NCBI GenBank assembly: GCA_965662355.1
Contig: CBFIHP010000014.1
Location: forward strand, 1 to 64,000
Reading direction: 5' to 3'
Length of the DNA stretch: 64,000 nt
Source of the DNA: GCA-2683825 sp965662355
Lineage (GTDB): Bacteria > Planctomycetota > UBA1135 > GCA-002686595
The position numbers and the translations under genes were made by a program. The notes beneath the pieces were generated by a model that saw nothing but the letters and a program-made list of their open reading frames with translations, was not told the DNA's origin and made no database searches. Positions 53,397 through 64,000 of this stretch are shown here, piece after piece. Every line of letters begins with the position of its first letter. The stretch's first letter is position 1.

Positions 53397-55070
53397 CTAG
53401 AGAGCGGAGCGCCGCACGGCGAGTCGCATGGCCACCACACTCTTGCGCGTACAGCGCGGGTGCGGGAAGCCTTCCATGAACTCGGCGTACTGCTTGGCGA
53501 CAATGCCCCAATGGCACTCGTTTTCGACGAACGTGCGCGTGGCTGCTTCCAAGTTGGCTCGTCGAGCACCATCGTCGCGCAGCTCGACGAAGGTCTTCGC
53601 CAGCGAGGTTACTTCTGTGTCATCCAGCGGAATCTTGACGACGCAGGAGTCGGGCAGCTCGGTTTGCTCGCAGGCGTTGCTGACGATCACCGGGCGTCCG
53701 ACGGAGAAGGATTGGAAGATACCGCCGGAGGTGCCACCGGAGCTGGGACCGCGCAGGTTCAACGAGAAGTCGCCTGCGTGTAGCCATTCCCAGGCCTTCT
53801 GTTCGGGGAGGAAACCCGTGAAGTGCACTGCATCTTCGAGACCGAGCGCCTTCGCGGTCGCGATCGGATCGAACTCGCGGGAGTGCAGCGAACCGGCGAG
53901 GACCAGTCGGATGTCCTTGCGTTCCTTGCGCGCCTCGGCGAGGGCGAGGAGCGCCTTGTCGATGCGCTTGTGCGGCTGAACACCGCCGAAGCTGACGACC
54001 ATGAAGGAATCGGGCCATTCGCCTTCCAGCCCCAGGCTGCGGCGGGTGATCTTGCGATCCTCGTCGCGCCAGCGGAACTCCGAGCCGTGGTGCAAGACGC
54101 CCATTGCCGTGTTGGCGTTGCGCTCGGCCCGGATCAGGTCGCCGACGTAGTTGCTGTGGACGATGAAAGAATCCGCGAAGCGCACGACCGAGCGGTTCAT
54201 GGGCAAGCGGAAGCGATCGCGAGACAACGAAACCGGCAGGTTCGGAACCGCGGGCTTTTGCTGCATGTCCAGCTGGTGTTCGCCAGACTCGTCCTCGTAG
54301 CGGATCTTGTAGACGAAGCTGCCCATGCGACGCGCATCGCCATGGCTTCTCTGGATCTTCGTGATCCGGATGCCGGTGGTCTCGATGATCAGGAGCGGAC
54401 GATTTGCCGTCGGTTCTACCAGGTGAGCGCCTGCACCGCCTTCGGCGAGGACCTTGCTGCCTTCGTAGACGCGTACGCGACGGCCCGGATCGGAGTGCAA
54501 CTCGATCTCGACCTTGCGCACGGTGTCGGAGGGTATGCGTAGGGTCGCGTAGTCGGAAACCCAGCGTCCGGCCTCTTCGGAGGCGTACCAACCGCCGAGG
54601 AAGACACCCGGTAGGGAAGGGTCGAGCACAGCCGGAACTGCACTCGTGCGTTGCCGGCGTCGATCGAGCCAGTTATGTGCGTAGATGCTCGCTTGCTGCA
54701 GGCCGCCTTCGCGGAGCGCAAGCATGTGTCCCTTCGCCCCACCGCGGAAGAGCGCGGGAAAGGCTTTCATGGCCATATCGAAGAGCACCCAGTCGTGCTG
54801 CATCACCGTGCCGCCGACCGCGCGAATCATGCGCGGCATGAAGCTGTGCGCGAGCTCGTTGCCCAGCTGATAGAGGAGCTGATCGTAATCGCGCGGATTC
54901 AGCTCGGAGATTGGCGCAACGTCGATATCTCCCCAGGCCTCTTCGTCATGGCCATGCTCGACGAAGCAACGAACGTCACAGTGTTCCCGCAAGTACGGGA
55001 GCAGGTGGCGTGTGTAATCCCCGATGCCGGAACGGACCGAGGGGGGGGTGGTAACGAGGGCGACCTTCAC
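53397..55070 (-). CDS. GT4-type glycosyltransferase with an inserted beta-rich domain
   Basis: A 557-residue protein, much longer than the usual 370-400. The N-terminal Rossmann half starts VALVTTPPSVRSGIGDYTRHLL. The C-terminal GT4 half has VVSFGGVQPHKRIDKAL, LVLAGSL, DAVHFTGFLPEQKAWEWLHA and a terminal EC-acid region before GIFQSFSVGRPVIVSN. Between them, about 150-300, lies a stretch of beta-like sequence (DTVRKVEIELHSDPGRRVRVYEG... RPLLIIETTGIRITKI) that is not part of standard GT4 folds. It probably transfers a sugar to an envelope glycan. The insert may bind the acceptor. It shares the strand with the MetAP gene upstream. Confidence 0.75.
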   Translation of the reverse strand: MKVALVTTPPSVRSGIGDYTRHLLPYLREHCDVRCFVEHGHDEEAWGDIDVAPISELNPRDYDQLLYQLGNELAHSFMPRMIRAVGGTVMQHDWVLFDMAMKAFPALFRGGAKGHMLALREGGLQQASIYAHNWLDRRRQRTSAVPAVLDPSLPGVFLGGWYASEEAGRWVSDYATLRIPSDTVRKVEIELHSDPGRRVRVYEGSKVLAEGGAGAHLVEPTANRPLLIIETTGIRITKIQRSHGDARRMGSFVYKIRYEDESGEHQLDMQQKPAVPNLPVSLSRDRFRLPMNRSVVRFADSFIVHSNYVGDLIRAERNANTAMGVLHHGSEFRWRDEDRKITRRSLGLEGEWPDSFMVVSFGGVQPHKRIDKALLALAEARKERKDIRLVLAGSLHSREFDPIATAKALGLEDAVHFTGFLPEQKAWEWLHAGDFSLNLRGPSSGGTSGGIFQSFSVGRPVIVSNACEQTELPDSCVVKIPLDDTEVTSLAKTFVELRDDGARRANLEAATRTFVENECHWGIVAKQYAEFMEGFPHPRCTRKSVVAMRLAVRRSAL

Positions 55071-55109
55071 GTAGTAGGCACGGTCGAGGACTTCGTAGGA
55101 ACGCGAGTC

Positions 55110-56003
55110 CTATGCGGTCAATACTTCGACCCCATCGGGGCCGAGGTACATCGTATGCTCGGTTTGGGCGACCATGACCCCTTCTTCTTCGACCAAGGGG
55201 GGGTACCGCATGAGCGAACCCTGCCGCGCAAGCTTGCCAATTGTGTCCTCTAGGGCCTCCTTGGAGTGATCCTGGAAGTATCTGCGCGCTATGGGGAGCC
55301 CGCGCCATTCCTCGATGGCTTTTAAAAGGTCGCGGTCGAGCCCCTTCGCCTTCCTGGGCGGCCGAACCATCATGAAGACCTCGGCACGGCCACGTTCGCG
55401 GATGAATCCACGGCCATTGCAGGCAAAGGGCTCGATGGCGAAGACCATGCCTTCACGCAACTCAGGGCCAGCCCCGTCGGCATAGTTGGGGATCTGGGGC
55501 GGTGTATGGACTTTCCAGCGGCCCAGGCCGTGGCCGGTGAGGTTGCGCACGGGCTGGTAGCCAGCGGCCTCGATCGTGCGTTCGATGACGGCACCGACCT
55601 CGCCGACGCGAACACCAGCACCGACGGTGGCGATGGCCCCGGCGAGGGCGTCGGAAGAGGACTTGATCAACGGGGTCCAGCGGCCGTCCTCGGAGAGATC
55701 GACCGAGGCTGCCGTGTCTGCGACATAGCCATCGACGTGCACGCCGAGGTCAACCTTGACGCAGTCTCCCTCCTCATAGAGGAGCTTGTCGCCCGGAGCG
55801 GAGCAGTAGTGGGCGGCGACGTGATTGCGGCTGGATTGCGCGGGAAAACCGGGCTGGGCGCCGCGCTCGCGAATGATGTCCTCGATGGATTCGAGGATCT
55901 GGCGAACCTCGACCCCGGGGCGGATGTTCTCCACTGCCCATTCGCGGCAATCCTTGGCGATCCGGCCGGCTTGGCGGTGACAGTCGATGGCGTAGGCGTC
56001 CAT
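55110..56003 (-). CDS. Type II (archaeal/eukaryotic-like) methionine aminopeptidase
   Basis: A 297-residue M24 peptidase. The five metal ligands are visible: Asp 85 (VDLGVHVDG), Asp 96 (ADTAAS), His 158 (TGHGLGRWKVHTPPQIPN), Glu 191 (FAIEPFA) and Glu 282 (AQTEHTMYLG). The RWKVHTPPQIPN segment and the NHVAAHYCS N-terminal motif are of the type II (MetAP2/archaeal) form, not the bacterial type I. It removes initiator methionine. I start at the ATG at 56001-56003, which gives a normal-length protein; the longer frame adds a Pro-rich stretch. The glycosyltransferase gene follows 39 bases later. Confidence 0.75.
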   Translation of the reverse strand: MDAYAIDCHRQAGRIAKDCREWAVENIRPGVEVRQILESIEDIIRERGAQPGFPAQSSRNHVAAHYCSAPGDKLLYEEGDCVKVDLGVHVDGYVADTAASVDLSEDGRWTPLIKSSSDALAGAIATVGAGVRVGEVGAVIERTIEAAGYQPVRNLTGHGLGRWKVHTPPQIPNYADGAGPELREGMVFAIEPFACNGRGFIRERGRAEVFMMVRPPRKAKGLDRDLLKAIEEWRGLPIARRYFQDHSKEALEDTIGKLARQGSLMRYPPLVEEEGVMVAQTEHTMYLGPDGVEVLTA

Positions 56004-56132
56004 GGAGCGAAGAGTATACGGGCCAGACGGGCGGCGAGGAGGGGGTGCGCGCTCGATCCGCACTCTGAAAAGGGAAAAGTCTTCGCCTCCGCTCTAACGG
56101 CCCGCGCGGATCCTGTCGATGACTGGGGCACG

Positions 56133-56582
56133 ATGAGATCGCGCTTGGGACTCGCGCTGCTTCTGGCAGCACTGGGCATGGCCTGCCGGACGATCGAGAC
56201 GAAACGTCCGATCTACCGCTCACAGGCTGCGCGTAGGGCATCCCCGACGCGCATGTTCGAGGTCGAACACGAAGGAATCGCACAGGGCTACGTCGTGCTA
56301 TTCGAGGCGCCGCCCTTACCCGAGGATGCGGTCTACATCGTGCGCAATATGCATCAGCAAGACCTTGGCGTGATCGATGCGCTTGGGCGTGCTTTTCGCT
56401 ATCGCCCGCATGAAAAAGAACCCACATGGCTCGGTTCCGGATCGATCCCGCGGGGCCTGCAACGAATCCTGAACACGGAATCGTTGCCGGCTCTTTGTGA
56501 GATTTCTCTTCCGCAGACTCCTGTGCCCTCTCTCACAAGGGCAGGGCGAACCGCCATTACTAAATCGCAAAGAACAAACTGA
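56133..56582 (+). CDS. Small lipoprotein of unknown function
   Basis: A 149-residue protein starting at ATG 56133. The lipoprotein signal is LALLLAALGMAC (Cys 18). The rest reads MFEVEHEGIAQGYVVLFEA, then VYIVRNMHQQDLGVIDALGRAFRYRPHEK, a small beta-rich domain with no match I recognise. It lies between the divergent MetAP gene and a kinase-like gene on the same strand 125 bases later. A longer upstream frame exists but overlaps MetAP antisense and is not credible. Confidence 0.55.
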   Translation: MRSRLGLALLLAALGMACRTIETKRPIYRSQAARRASPTRMFEVEHEGIAQGYVVLFEAPPLPEDAVYIVRNMHQQDLGVIDALGRAFRYRPHEKEPTWLGSGSIPRGLQRILNTESLPALCEISLPQTPVPSLTRAGRTAITKSQRTN

Positions 56583-56707
56583 TCCGTTCCCAAAATCGGG
56601 GGCCTTGAAGCTCCTCGATTCACTCCAGCCGCGGCAATCGAATGCTCGAAAGAAGGAACCATCTCCCCCCTTCCTCCCCTTCTCAGGGGCGCAAAAGGTC
56701 CTCCCAA

Positions 56708-57634
56708 ATGATCAAGCTACAAGCAGGCGAGTACCTCGGTTCCTACCGCGTACAGAAGTTCCTCGGTCGCGGTGGCTTCGCCTACGTCTACCTTGCTGAA
56801 GATACCCAAGGTCGCAAGGTTGCCCTGAAAGTAGGCGACGTCGCTGGAGGCGGTCGTTACGTAACCCGCTTCGTCGAGATCACCGATGAACGCTCGCAAG
56901 AGTGGATCAGTCCCGACGAGACTCCGGGCGAAGCTGTGTTCTTTCGCCCGGACGGAGTTCGGATCGACTTCCTCGACATGCACGAGATCGACACGCTCGT
57001 TCGCTCTGAAGGCGAGCTTCTCGCCGAGGTTCGTCATCCGAACCTCGTGAAAGTGCGCGACGTCATCGATATCGAAGGCCGGCCCGTCATCGTCATGGAC
57101 TATGCGCGGGGCAAGACCCTGCGTGAGAAGATCCGTGCGCTCGAGGGCATTCGTCTGAACTGGTTCCTCGCCATCGTTCGAGCTCTCCAGAAGATGAACG
57201 ACGAAGGTACGCTCGACTACCACGGCGACCTCAAGCCCGAGAACATCATCATCAAGCCCTCTGGCTCGGTTGTCATGATCGACCCGGCGCTGCGGACGAA
57301 CCGCCGCACCCTGATCTCCACGACGCCCCACTACAACCCGCTCTTGCTCCGCTCGAACAAGGCGGACGTCATGGGCATCGGCGTCATGCTCTACGAGATT
57401 CTGACGGGTACGCTCCCCTTCGACGACGTCCCGTGGCAGTACGCCGGTCGCGAGCAGGGCGGCGAGGTCGAACGACTCAGCCTGTCGTACTTCCTCTCCT
57501 ATCCCCCGCCGCGCAGCCTCAACCCCAACACCCCCGAGGCGCTCGAGAAGATCACCTATCGCTGCCTCACCGTCATGGACTACGGCCTGGCCGAACTGGA
57601 AACCGACCTGGTCGAGTTTCTCCGCAAGGAATAG
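56708..57634 (+). CDS. Divergent Ser/Thr-kinase-fold protein
   Basis: A 308-residue cytoplasmic kinase-fold protein. The glycine loop is LGRGGFAYVY (19-28) and the ATP-binding Lys is 41 (VALKVGD). The catalytic loop reads YHGDLKPENIII (HGD 172-174) instead of HRDLKPEN, and the DFG motif is replaced by MIDPALR. The APE region is missing. A 50-residue insert follows beta-3. The C-lobe is recognisable (DVMGIGVMLYEILTGTLPFDD). HGD loops occur in some active small-molecule kinases, so it may be a pseudokinase or a kinase with an unusual substrate. Start ATG 56708 has AAAGG nearby. A strong terminator follows. Confidence 0.75.
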   Translation: MIKLQAGEYLGSYRVQKFLGRGGFAYVYLAEDTQGRKVALKVGDVAGGGRYVTRFVEITDERSQEWISPDETPGEAVFFRPDGVRIDFLDMHEIDTLVRSEGELLAEVRHPNLVKVRDVIDIEGRPVIVMDYARGKTLREKIRALEGIRLNWFLAIVRALQKMNDEGTLDYHGDLKPENIIIKPSGSVVMIDPALRTNRRTLISTTPHYNPLLLRSNKADVMGIGVMLYEILTGTLPFDDVPWQYAGREQGGEVERLSLSYFLSYPPPRSLNPNTPEALEKITYRCLTVMDYGLAELETDLVEFLRKE

Positions 57635-57696
57635 CGCCAGCCCCAGAAACAAAACAGGGGGCCACCGGCCCGAGAGAGGGCTCCACAACTCGCAAA

Positions 57697-57726
57697 GCGG
57701 TCGACGGCAACGTCGGCCGCTTTTTT
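57697..57726 (+). terminator. Intrinsic terminator after the kinase-like gene
   Basis: GCGGTCGACG pairs with CGTCGGCCGC around GCAA (57697-57720) and is followed by TTTTTT (57721-57726), a standard Rho-independent terminator on the plus strand. On the minus strand there is no U-tract. The dehydrogenase gene converges beyond it. Confidence 0.85.
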
Positions 57727-57805
57727 CGTCTCCGCCCCCCTCCCCCGACGTACCGCGCCTGACACCCTTCGACGCCCCCCAAAGTCGATAGGCAGACGGG
57801 CAGGT

Positions 57806-58879
57806 TTAGTGGCTTGCGACCTTGCCTTGTTCTTCGCGGGCTTGCTCGAGGCGTACTTCGGCCAGGTGGGCGGCGGCTTCGCGGCAGTCGATGTCCTTCA
57901 TGCGCGCGATTTCGAAGACGAGCTTCAATTGGTCGTAGATGCCATCGATCCACTTCAACGCGCTGGTTTCGACGTAGCCCCCCGGTTGGAGCTCTTGGGC
58001 AACGTTGATGATGCCGCCCGCATTCAGGACATAGTCGGGGGCGTAGAGGATGCCCTTGTCCTTGAGGGTGATGGCGTGTTCCGCGCGCTCGAGCTGGTTG
58101 TTGGCACAGCCGGCGACTGCCTTGCAGCGTAGCTTGGCGATGGACGCGTCGTTGATTCCGGCACCCCGTGCACAGGGGGCGTAGATGTCGCACTCGAGCA
58201 ATTCATGGCCCTCGTCTTCGACGACCTCGATATCGTACTCGCGGGCTAGCTCGGAGGTGCGTTCCTCGTTGATGTCGCAGATGATCACGTGGGCGCCGCG
58301 TTCCTTGAGCATCGCCGCCAGGGCGCCGCCGACAGCGCCAACCCCTTGGAGGAGGATGCGCCTGTCGCTGAAGCTGTCCGAGCCGTAGACCTCCTCGAGC
58401 ACGGCGCGCATGCCCATCAGGCAGCCGCGCGCGGTGTACGGGCTGGGATTGCCGGAGCTGCCCTTGTCACGCGAAAGACCGACGACCCAACGGGTCGCAG
58501 TGCGCACCTCGGTCAGATCCTCGATCGAGATGTTCATATCCTCGGCGGTGATGTAGCGGCCCTCGAAGCTCTCGATGAAGCGGCCCATGGCCTGGAACAA
58601 CGCGGGACTCTTCATCGTCTCGGGGTCGCCCAGGACGACCGACTTGCCCCCACCGAGACCCGTGTCCGCGACAGCCGACTTGTAGGTCATGCCCTTGGCC
58701 AAGCGCAGGACGTCGTAGAGCGCCTCGTCCTCGGAAACGTACGGGAGCATGCGCATTCCGCCCAGGGCGGGGCCGAGTGTCGTGTCGTGAATGGCAATGA
58801 TCGCGTGCAGACCCGTCTGCTGGTCACGACACCGGGCTACCTTCTCGTAGCCGTCGACCTGTATCTCCGAAATTTCCAT
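57806..58879 (-). CDS. Leucine dehydrogenase-like Glu/Leu/Phe/Val dehydrogenase
   Basis: A 357-residue NAD-dependent enzyme for reversible oxidative deamination of branched-chain amino acids. Catalytic-lysine regions are MTYKSAVADTGLGGGKSVV (Lys 67 and 79). The N-terminus has HDTTLGPALGGMRM, and the Rossmann fold starts at LQGVGAVGGALAAML. LNAGGIINV and the substrate helix follow. Length and motifs are those of leucine dehydrogenase; phenylalanine or valine dehydrogenase is possible. No partner gene is nearby. Its promoter side borders a 188-base gap before topA. Confidence 0.85.
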   Translation of the reverse strand: MEISEIQVDGYEKVARCRDQQTGLHAIIAIHDTTLGPALGGMRMLPYVSEDEALYDVLRLAKGMTYKSAVADTGLGGGKSVVLGDPETMKSPALFQAMGRFIESFEGRYITAEDMNISIEDLTEVRTATRWVVGLSRDKGSSGNPSPYTARGCLMGMRAVLEEVYGSDSFSDRRILLQGVGAVGGALAAMLKERGAHVIICDINEERTSELAREYDIEVVEDEGHELLECDIYAPCARGAGINDASIAKLRCKAVAGCANNQLERAEHAITLKDKGILYAPDYVLNAGGIINVAQELQPGGYVETSALKWIDGIYDQLKLVFEIARMKDIDCREAAAHLAEVRLEQAREEQGKVASH

Positions 58880-59067
58880 GCAGTTCTCTTTGCGACAACC
58901 TACTGCCGAGCCCCTTCGCGCGAGCTCATATCGCCTCTCCGGGACCCCTGCGAACGCCTTTCTCCATCCCCAGGCGCCAATAAGGGCGGGGCCATGGTAA
59001 ACGATCCGTGTCCTGGAGTCCAGACAGCTGGGGAGACAGGGTCGGCCGAATCAGCCTCCTAGGGCCC

Positions 59068-61560
<2,493 letters not shown>

Positions 61561-62010
61561 GGTCTTTTTCAACCTGCGCGGACAGAGAGCCCAGGTCAAG
61601 CCCCGGGCCCGCAGGCCGACATCCATGGGCCCTCCAACGGGCCCGGGTCAAGTCTGGGTTGCGAGAAGCCCCCCGAGGAGCTGCGCCGTGATGGCCGTAA
61701 GTCAATCATTCTCAATGCACTAGAGCACTAATCAGCTTTCCACCCGGGCGGCCTTTGAGAGGGCCAGGAAGCACTTCCCTCCGGCCCGGAGGCCGCCCCG
61801 AGGCTTCCCTGGGGGGAGGAAAAAGCATTCGAGAGAATCGTGTTCGCGAGCCTTTTCCCGCTCGATGGACCCATCGCTTCCCTCCGGCTCAGCGACCAAA
61901 ACCAACGCTAGGTGATGACTCCGGCCAACACCAGGAGGCCCAATCCGGCGATTCGAGCCAAGAGCCTGATCACGGCTGTGCTCGCAATTGCATCGCTTTT
62001 CTAGCAGGAG
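61561..62010. other. 450-base intergenic region with a nested inverted repeat
   Basis: This region lies between topA and the GT39-like gene, both on the minus strand, and should contain the topA promoter. It has a structured palindrome at 61746-61798, a GC-rich purine tract near 61811-61825, and a direct repeat of the 10-mer CTTCCCTCCG (near 61775 and 61877). No protein-coding potential beyond two very short hydrophobic frames was found. Confidence 0.5.
61746..61798. repeat. Nested palindrome (possible structured RNA or protein site)
   Basis: GGGCGGCCT (61746-61754) is the exact complement of AGGCCGCCC (61790-61798). Inside, GGGCC (61761-61765) matches GGCCC (61783-61787), and GGAA (61767-61770) pairs with TTCC around a short loop. 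No U-tract follows on either strand, so it is not an ordinary terminator. Function unknown. Confidence 0.55.
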
Positions 62011-63924
62011 TCACGGGTCCTGTGGCGGGATCCCTCCGGGCATGAGGTACTCGGCCGCCGGCCGAATGTCGCTGGCGAGCTCTGGAGGGAAGAATGCCTC
62101 GAGTTCGCGGAAGATCGTCTCGATGTCCTTTCCGCGCAACCGCACGGTGATGTCATTGAGTTCCAGAAGACGCTTCGAATCCTCTTTCAGCCAAACCCAA
62201 AGACGATTGCGAGACTTTTTGCGGCCTTCATCTTCGCGCTCCAGGTTCCAAAGCCCAGTGGCCGCAGCGGGGTCGATGCGGTAGATGCGCAAGATCACAC
62301 CACCCTGCACAAAGATCTCGTGCAGAGGCGTATGGGTCTGTTCGAGTTCGCGCACGAAGGCCTTGTAGAACGTGCGGCGCGTGATGTACATCACGTATGC
62401 CGCTCCGGATGGTGTCTCCGAATGAGTCGTGGGATTCCAGAAACGGAGATCGCCCCGCAAGCTCTTGCGTGCACTTCGGGCGACGTGCTCCGCAATTGGG
62501 ACGTAGATGCGCCCGCCCTCCTCAGCGTTTTCGTTGAGCCATGCGATTCCTTGCTTGTAACTCGATCCCCAGTAATCGGTCGCTTCGCGCAAGTTCCGCT
62601 CCTGGGCACCAGCCAAGCCCCCGACCAGAACGTTGTAGTAGGCGATGCCAAAGGGATGTGTACGCACGAGTTGTGTCACGCTGGGAAGTACCGCGAGCAC
62701 GAACAAGCCGGCTCCCAGAACCCGCTTTTCCAAACGCGGCAGGCGCCCCTGCAGGATCCGGTATAGCTCTGCAAAGCCAAGGCCTGCAGCGATGGCCAGA
62801 ATGGGGAGGAATTCGAGGAAGTGCCTCACTCCGTCGTAGTTCGCCATCCCCGGGATCAGATTGCGGCCGATGGGAATGGCGAGACCCAAGGTGAGAAAAA
62901 GGCGGTCGCGCCGGGCGAGCTTTCTTTGTGCGAGGCCCAGGAGTGCCAACCCGAGAACGGGAAGGGGAGTCGTTACGCTGACCTGCAAGGCGGCCTCCAG
63001 CGAGGATCCGCGTAGAGCGACCCCCTCTTCTGCCACAGGTGAAAACAGTGCGTTGCCGGCACGGAGCATGTGCCCAATGCGCAGGCTCGGCCCTTCGATC
63101 GGGCTTTGCCAGTAGTTGGGAGATACGAGGTAGTAGGCCGCGAAGAACGCCAGGCCGGCCAATCCGAGCCCCTGAAGGCTGAACCGCACGCGCGGCTCGC
63201 CGGCACGTTTTGTCGCCCACCAAGTCAACACATAGAACAGGCCAAGTTGAGCGGGGATGAAGAGTGCGTTGGCCTTCTGCGCAAGGGCGAGTCCGGTCAG
63301 AACCCCGGCCAGGATCCACCACCGTCTGCGCTCTTCGACCAGTGCCAGATAACCTGTGAGCACCGCGCCCGTGTACAGGGCGCACTCTGGCACATCCTTT
63401 AGATTGAAGAAGGAATGGGCAAAAAACCGTGGGCAAGAAACCAGAAATGCGCCGCCAGCAAGCGCGGCCAGGACTCCAAAACGCCGTGCCGTGAAAACCG
63501 TCAAACCGGCGACGAGCAGGGCCGTGAAAACCACGGTCGGTAGGTGATGAGCCGATTGCGCATCCAGCCACCCCAGGCGAGTCCAAAACAGCTTGCACGA
63601 CGCGCCTGAGAGGATCGCAGCAAAAGGATGCACGACGTACCACTCGGTCCGGCGCAGATCATAGTCGGGATGCGGCTCTCGCACTCTCGGCTCTGGGTCG
63701 CGCCGCATCAAGTCGAGATAGCGATCGTCGCCGGTGCTGAAGTACTCCAGCAGTCGATCGCCGTAAGGGAACTCACCTACCGTTGTGTCCCACGTGGCCC
63801 CGTAGTCCGGTAACAGCCATAGGGCGACGAAGAAGTAAAGCACTGCCACCGAGATGCTCAGGCGGATGGCTGTCGATCCCGCTAGTCGTTTGCTTTTACT
63901 CACGCCAATGATCGGTGCCGCCAT
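62011..63924 (-). CDS. GT39-like (GT-C fold) membrane glycosyltransferase
   Basis: A 637-residue polytopic protein with about ten to twelve predicted helices. After TM1 comes the acidic loop WLLPDYGATWDTTVGE, where Asp 46 resembles the catalytic acid of GT-C enzymes. FFNLKDVPECALYTG parallels the conserved KD-x-P motif of dolichyl/undecaprenyl-phosphate mannosyl- or arabinosyltransferases. The C-terminal 200 residues form a soluble domain (YYNVLVGGLAGAQERNLREATDYWG..). It would use a lipid-linked sugar donor in the periplasm. It starts 76 bases from the window end. No partner glycan genes are next to it. Confidence 0.75.
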   Translation of the reverse strand: MAAPIIGVSKSKRLAGSTAIRLSISVAVLYFFVALWLLPDYGATWDTTVGEFPYGDRLLEYFSTGDDRYLDLMRRDPEPRVREPHPDYDLRRTEWYVVHPFAAILSGASCKLFWTRLGWLDAQSAHHLPTVVFTALLVAGLTVFTARRFGVLAALAGGAFLVSCPRFFAHSFFNLKDVPECALYTGAVLTGYLALVEERRRWWILAGVLTGLALAQKANALFIPAQLGLFYVLTWWATKRAGEPRVRFSLQGLGLAGLAFFAAYYLVSPNYWQSPIEGPSLRIGHMLRAGNALFSPVAEEGVALRGSSLEAALQVSVTTPLPVLGLALLGLAQRKLARRDRLFLTLGLAIPIGRNLIPGMANYDGVRHFLEFLPILAIAAGLGFAELYRILQGRLPRLEKRVLGAGLFVLAVLPSVTQLVRTHPFGIAYYNVLVGGLAGAQERNLREATDYWGSSYKQGIAWLNENAEEGGRIYVPIAEHVARSARKSLRGDLRFWNPTTHSETPSGAAYVMYITRRTFYKAFVRELEQTHTPLHEIFVQGGVILRIYRIDPAAATGLWNLEREDEGRKKSRNRLWVWLKEDSKRLLELNDITVRLRGKDIETIFRELEAFFPPELASDIRPAAEYLMPGGIPPQDP

Positions 63925-63958
63925 GGAAGCACTGCAACCGCAAAATACAATAGAGCCC

Positions 63959-63978
63959 GAAGGCGAAGAAACGCCTTC
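63959..63978. other. Short hairpin near window edge
   Basis: GAAGGCG pairs with CGCCTTC around a six-base loop. A few T residues follow later (GTGTTTCT), so termination on the plus strand is uncertain. It may instead be a regulatory hairpin or part of a gene outside the window. Confidence 0.3.
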
Positions 63979-64000
63979 TAAAGTGTTTCTGAGACCCGAT

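Noticed and set aside
61908..61973. Minus-strand frame of 21 hydrophobic residues starting at GTG
   Set aside because: Too short, with no ribosome site; could be a chance membrane-like stretch.

Overview
This 64 kb GC-rich window is a dense bacterial chromosome segment with about 47 protein genes and short intergenic gaps. I saw no rRNA, tRNA, insertion sequence, phage module or CRISPR array. A Gram-negative envelope is clear: an RND efflux pump with an outer-membrane channel, several lipoproteins, and an LpoB/COG3014 pair. The DUF1800/DUF1501 pair, fused amidohydrolases with dead domains, an ECF sigma factor beside a zinc-ribbon Ser/Thr kinase, and secreted sulfatase/esterase-style hydrolases suggest Planctomycetota or a close relative. 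That assignment is inference from gene content; no marker phylogeny was possible.

Layout. 1-6.7 kb (minus): a partial DoxX-like protein, a gene remnant, an SGNH hydrolase, a small zinc-ribbon protein and two large amidohydrolase-family proteins. 7-11.3 kb (plus): a secreted protein of unknown role, then DUF1800 and DUF1501. 11.3-12.6 kb: DUF1294 and AsmA-like proteins. 12.6-19.2 kb (minus): a CzcCAB-type heavy-metal efflux operon led by a His-rich protein. 19.3-24.2 kb: radical SAM protein, SASA esterase, a histidine-kinase fragment, a phosphodiesterase-LamG fusion and a 2OG-Fe(II) oxygenase. 24.4-29.9 kb (plus): a complete LysW carrier-protein amino-acid operon (lysW-X-Y-Z-J-K) with overlapping stop/start codons. 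29.9-40.4 kb: ClpB, a PLP enzyme, ECF sigma factor plus kinase, a SufT-like protein, HEAT and TPR proteins. 40.4-47.4 kb: ATP-type PEP carboxykinase, a small Cys protein, a sugar-nucleotide epimerase, an orphan N6-adenine methyltransferase and the LpoB/COG3014 pair. 47.4-58.9 kb: MutS, ABC exporter, sodium/solute symporter, GT4 glycosyltransferase, a type II methionine aminopeptidase, a lipoprotein, a divergent kinase and a leucine dehydrogenase-like enzyme. 59-64 kb: topoisomerase I and a GT39-like membrane protein.

The most interesting system is the LysW operon and its leader. Upstream of lysW, in a divergent intergenic region with no other plus-strand gene, lies a 19-codon open frame with four lysine codons near its start. 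It is followed by a UUCG-loop hairpin, a possible antiterminator and a strong intrinsic terminator. A further hairpin then hides the lysW Shine-Dalgarno sequence. This has the architecture of a classical leader-peptide attenuator responding to charged lysyl-tRNA. If correct, it identifies lysine as a main product of this cluster, which the enzymes alone do not show. A second orphan terminator, near 43.75 kb on the minus strand, points to an unannotated small RNA or a regulated leader.

All calls come from reading translated sequence and motifs by eye. No database search, folding program or alignment was run.
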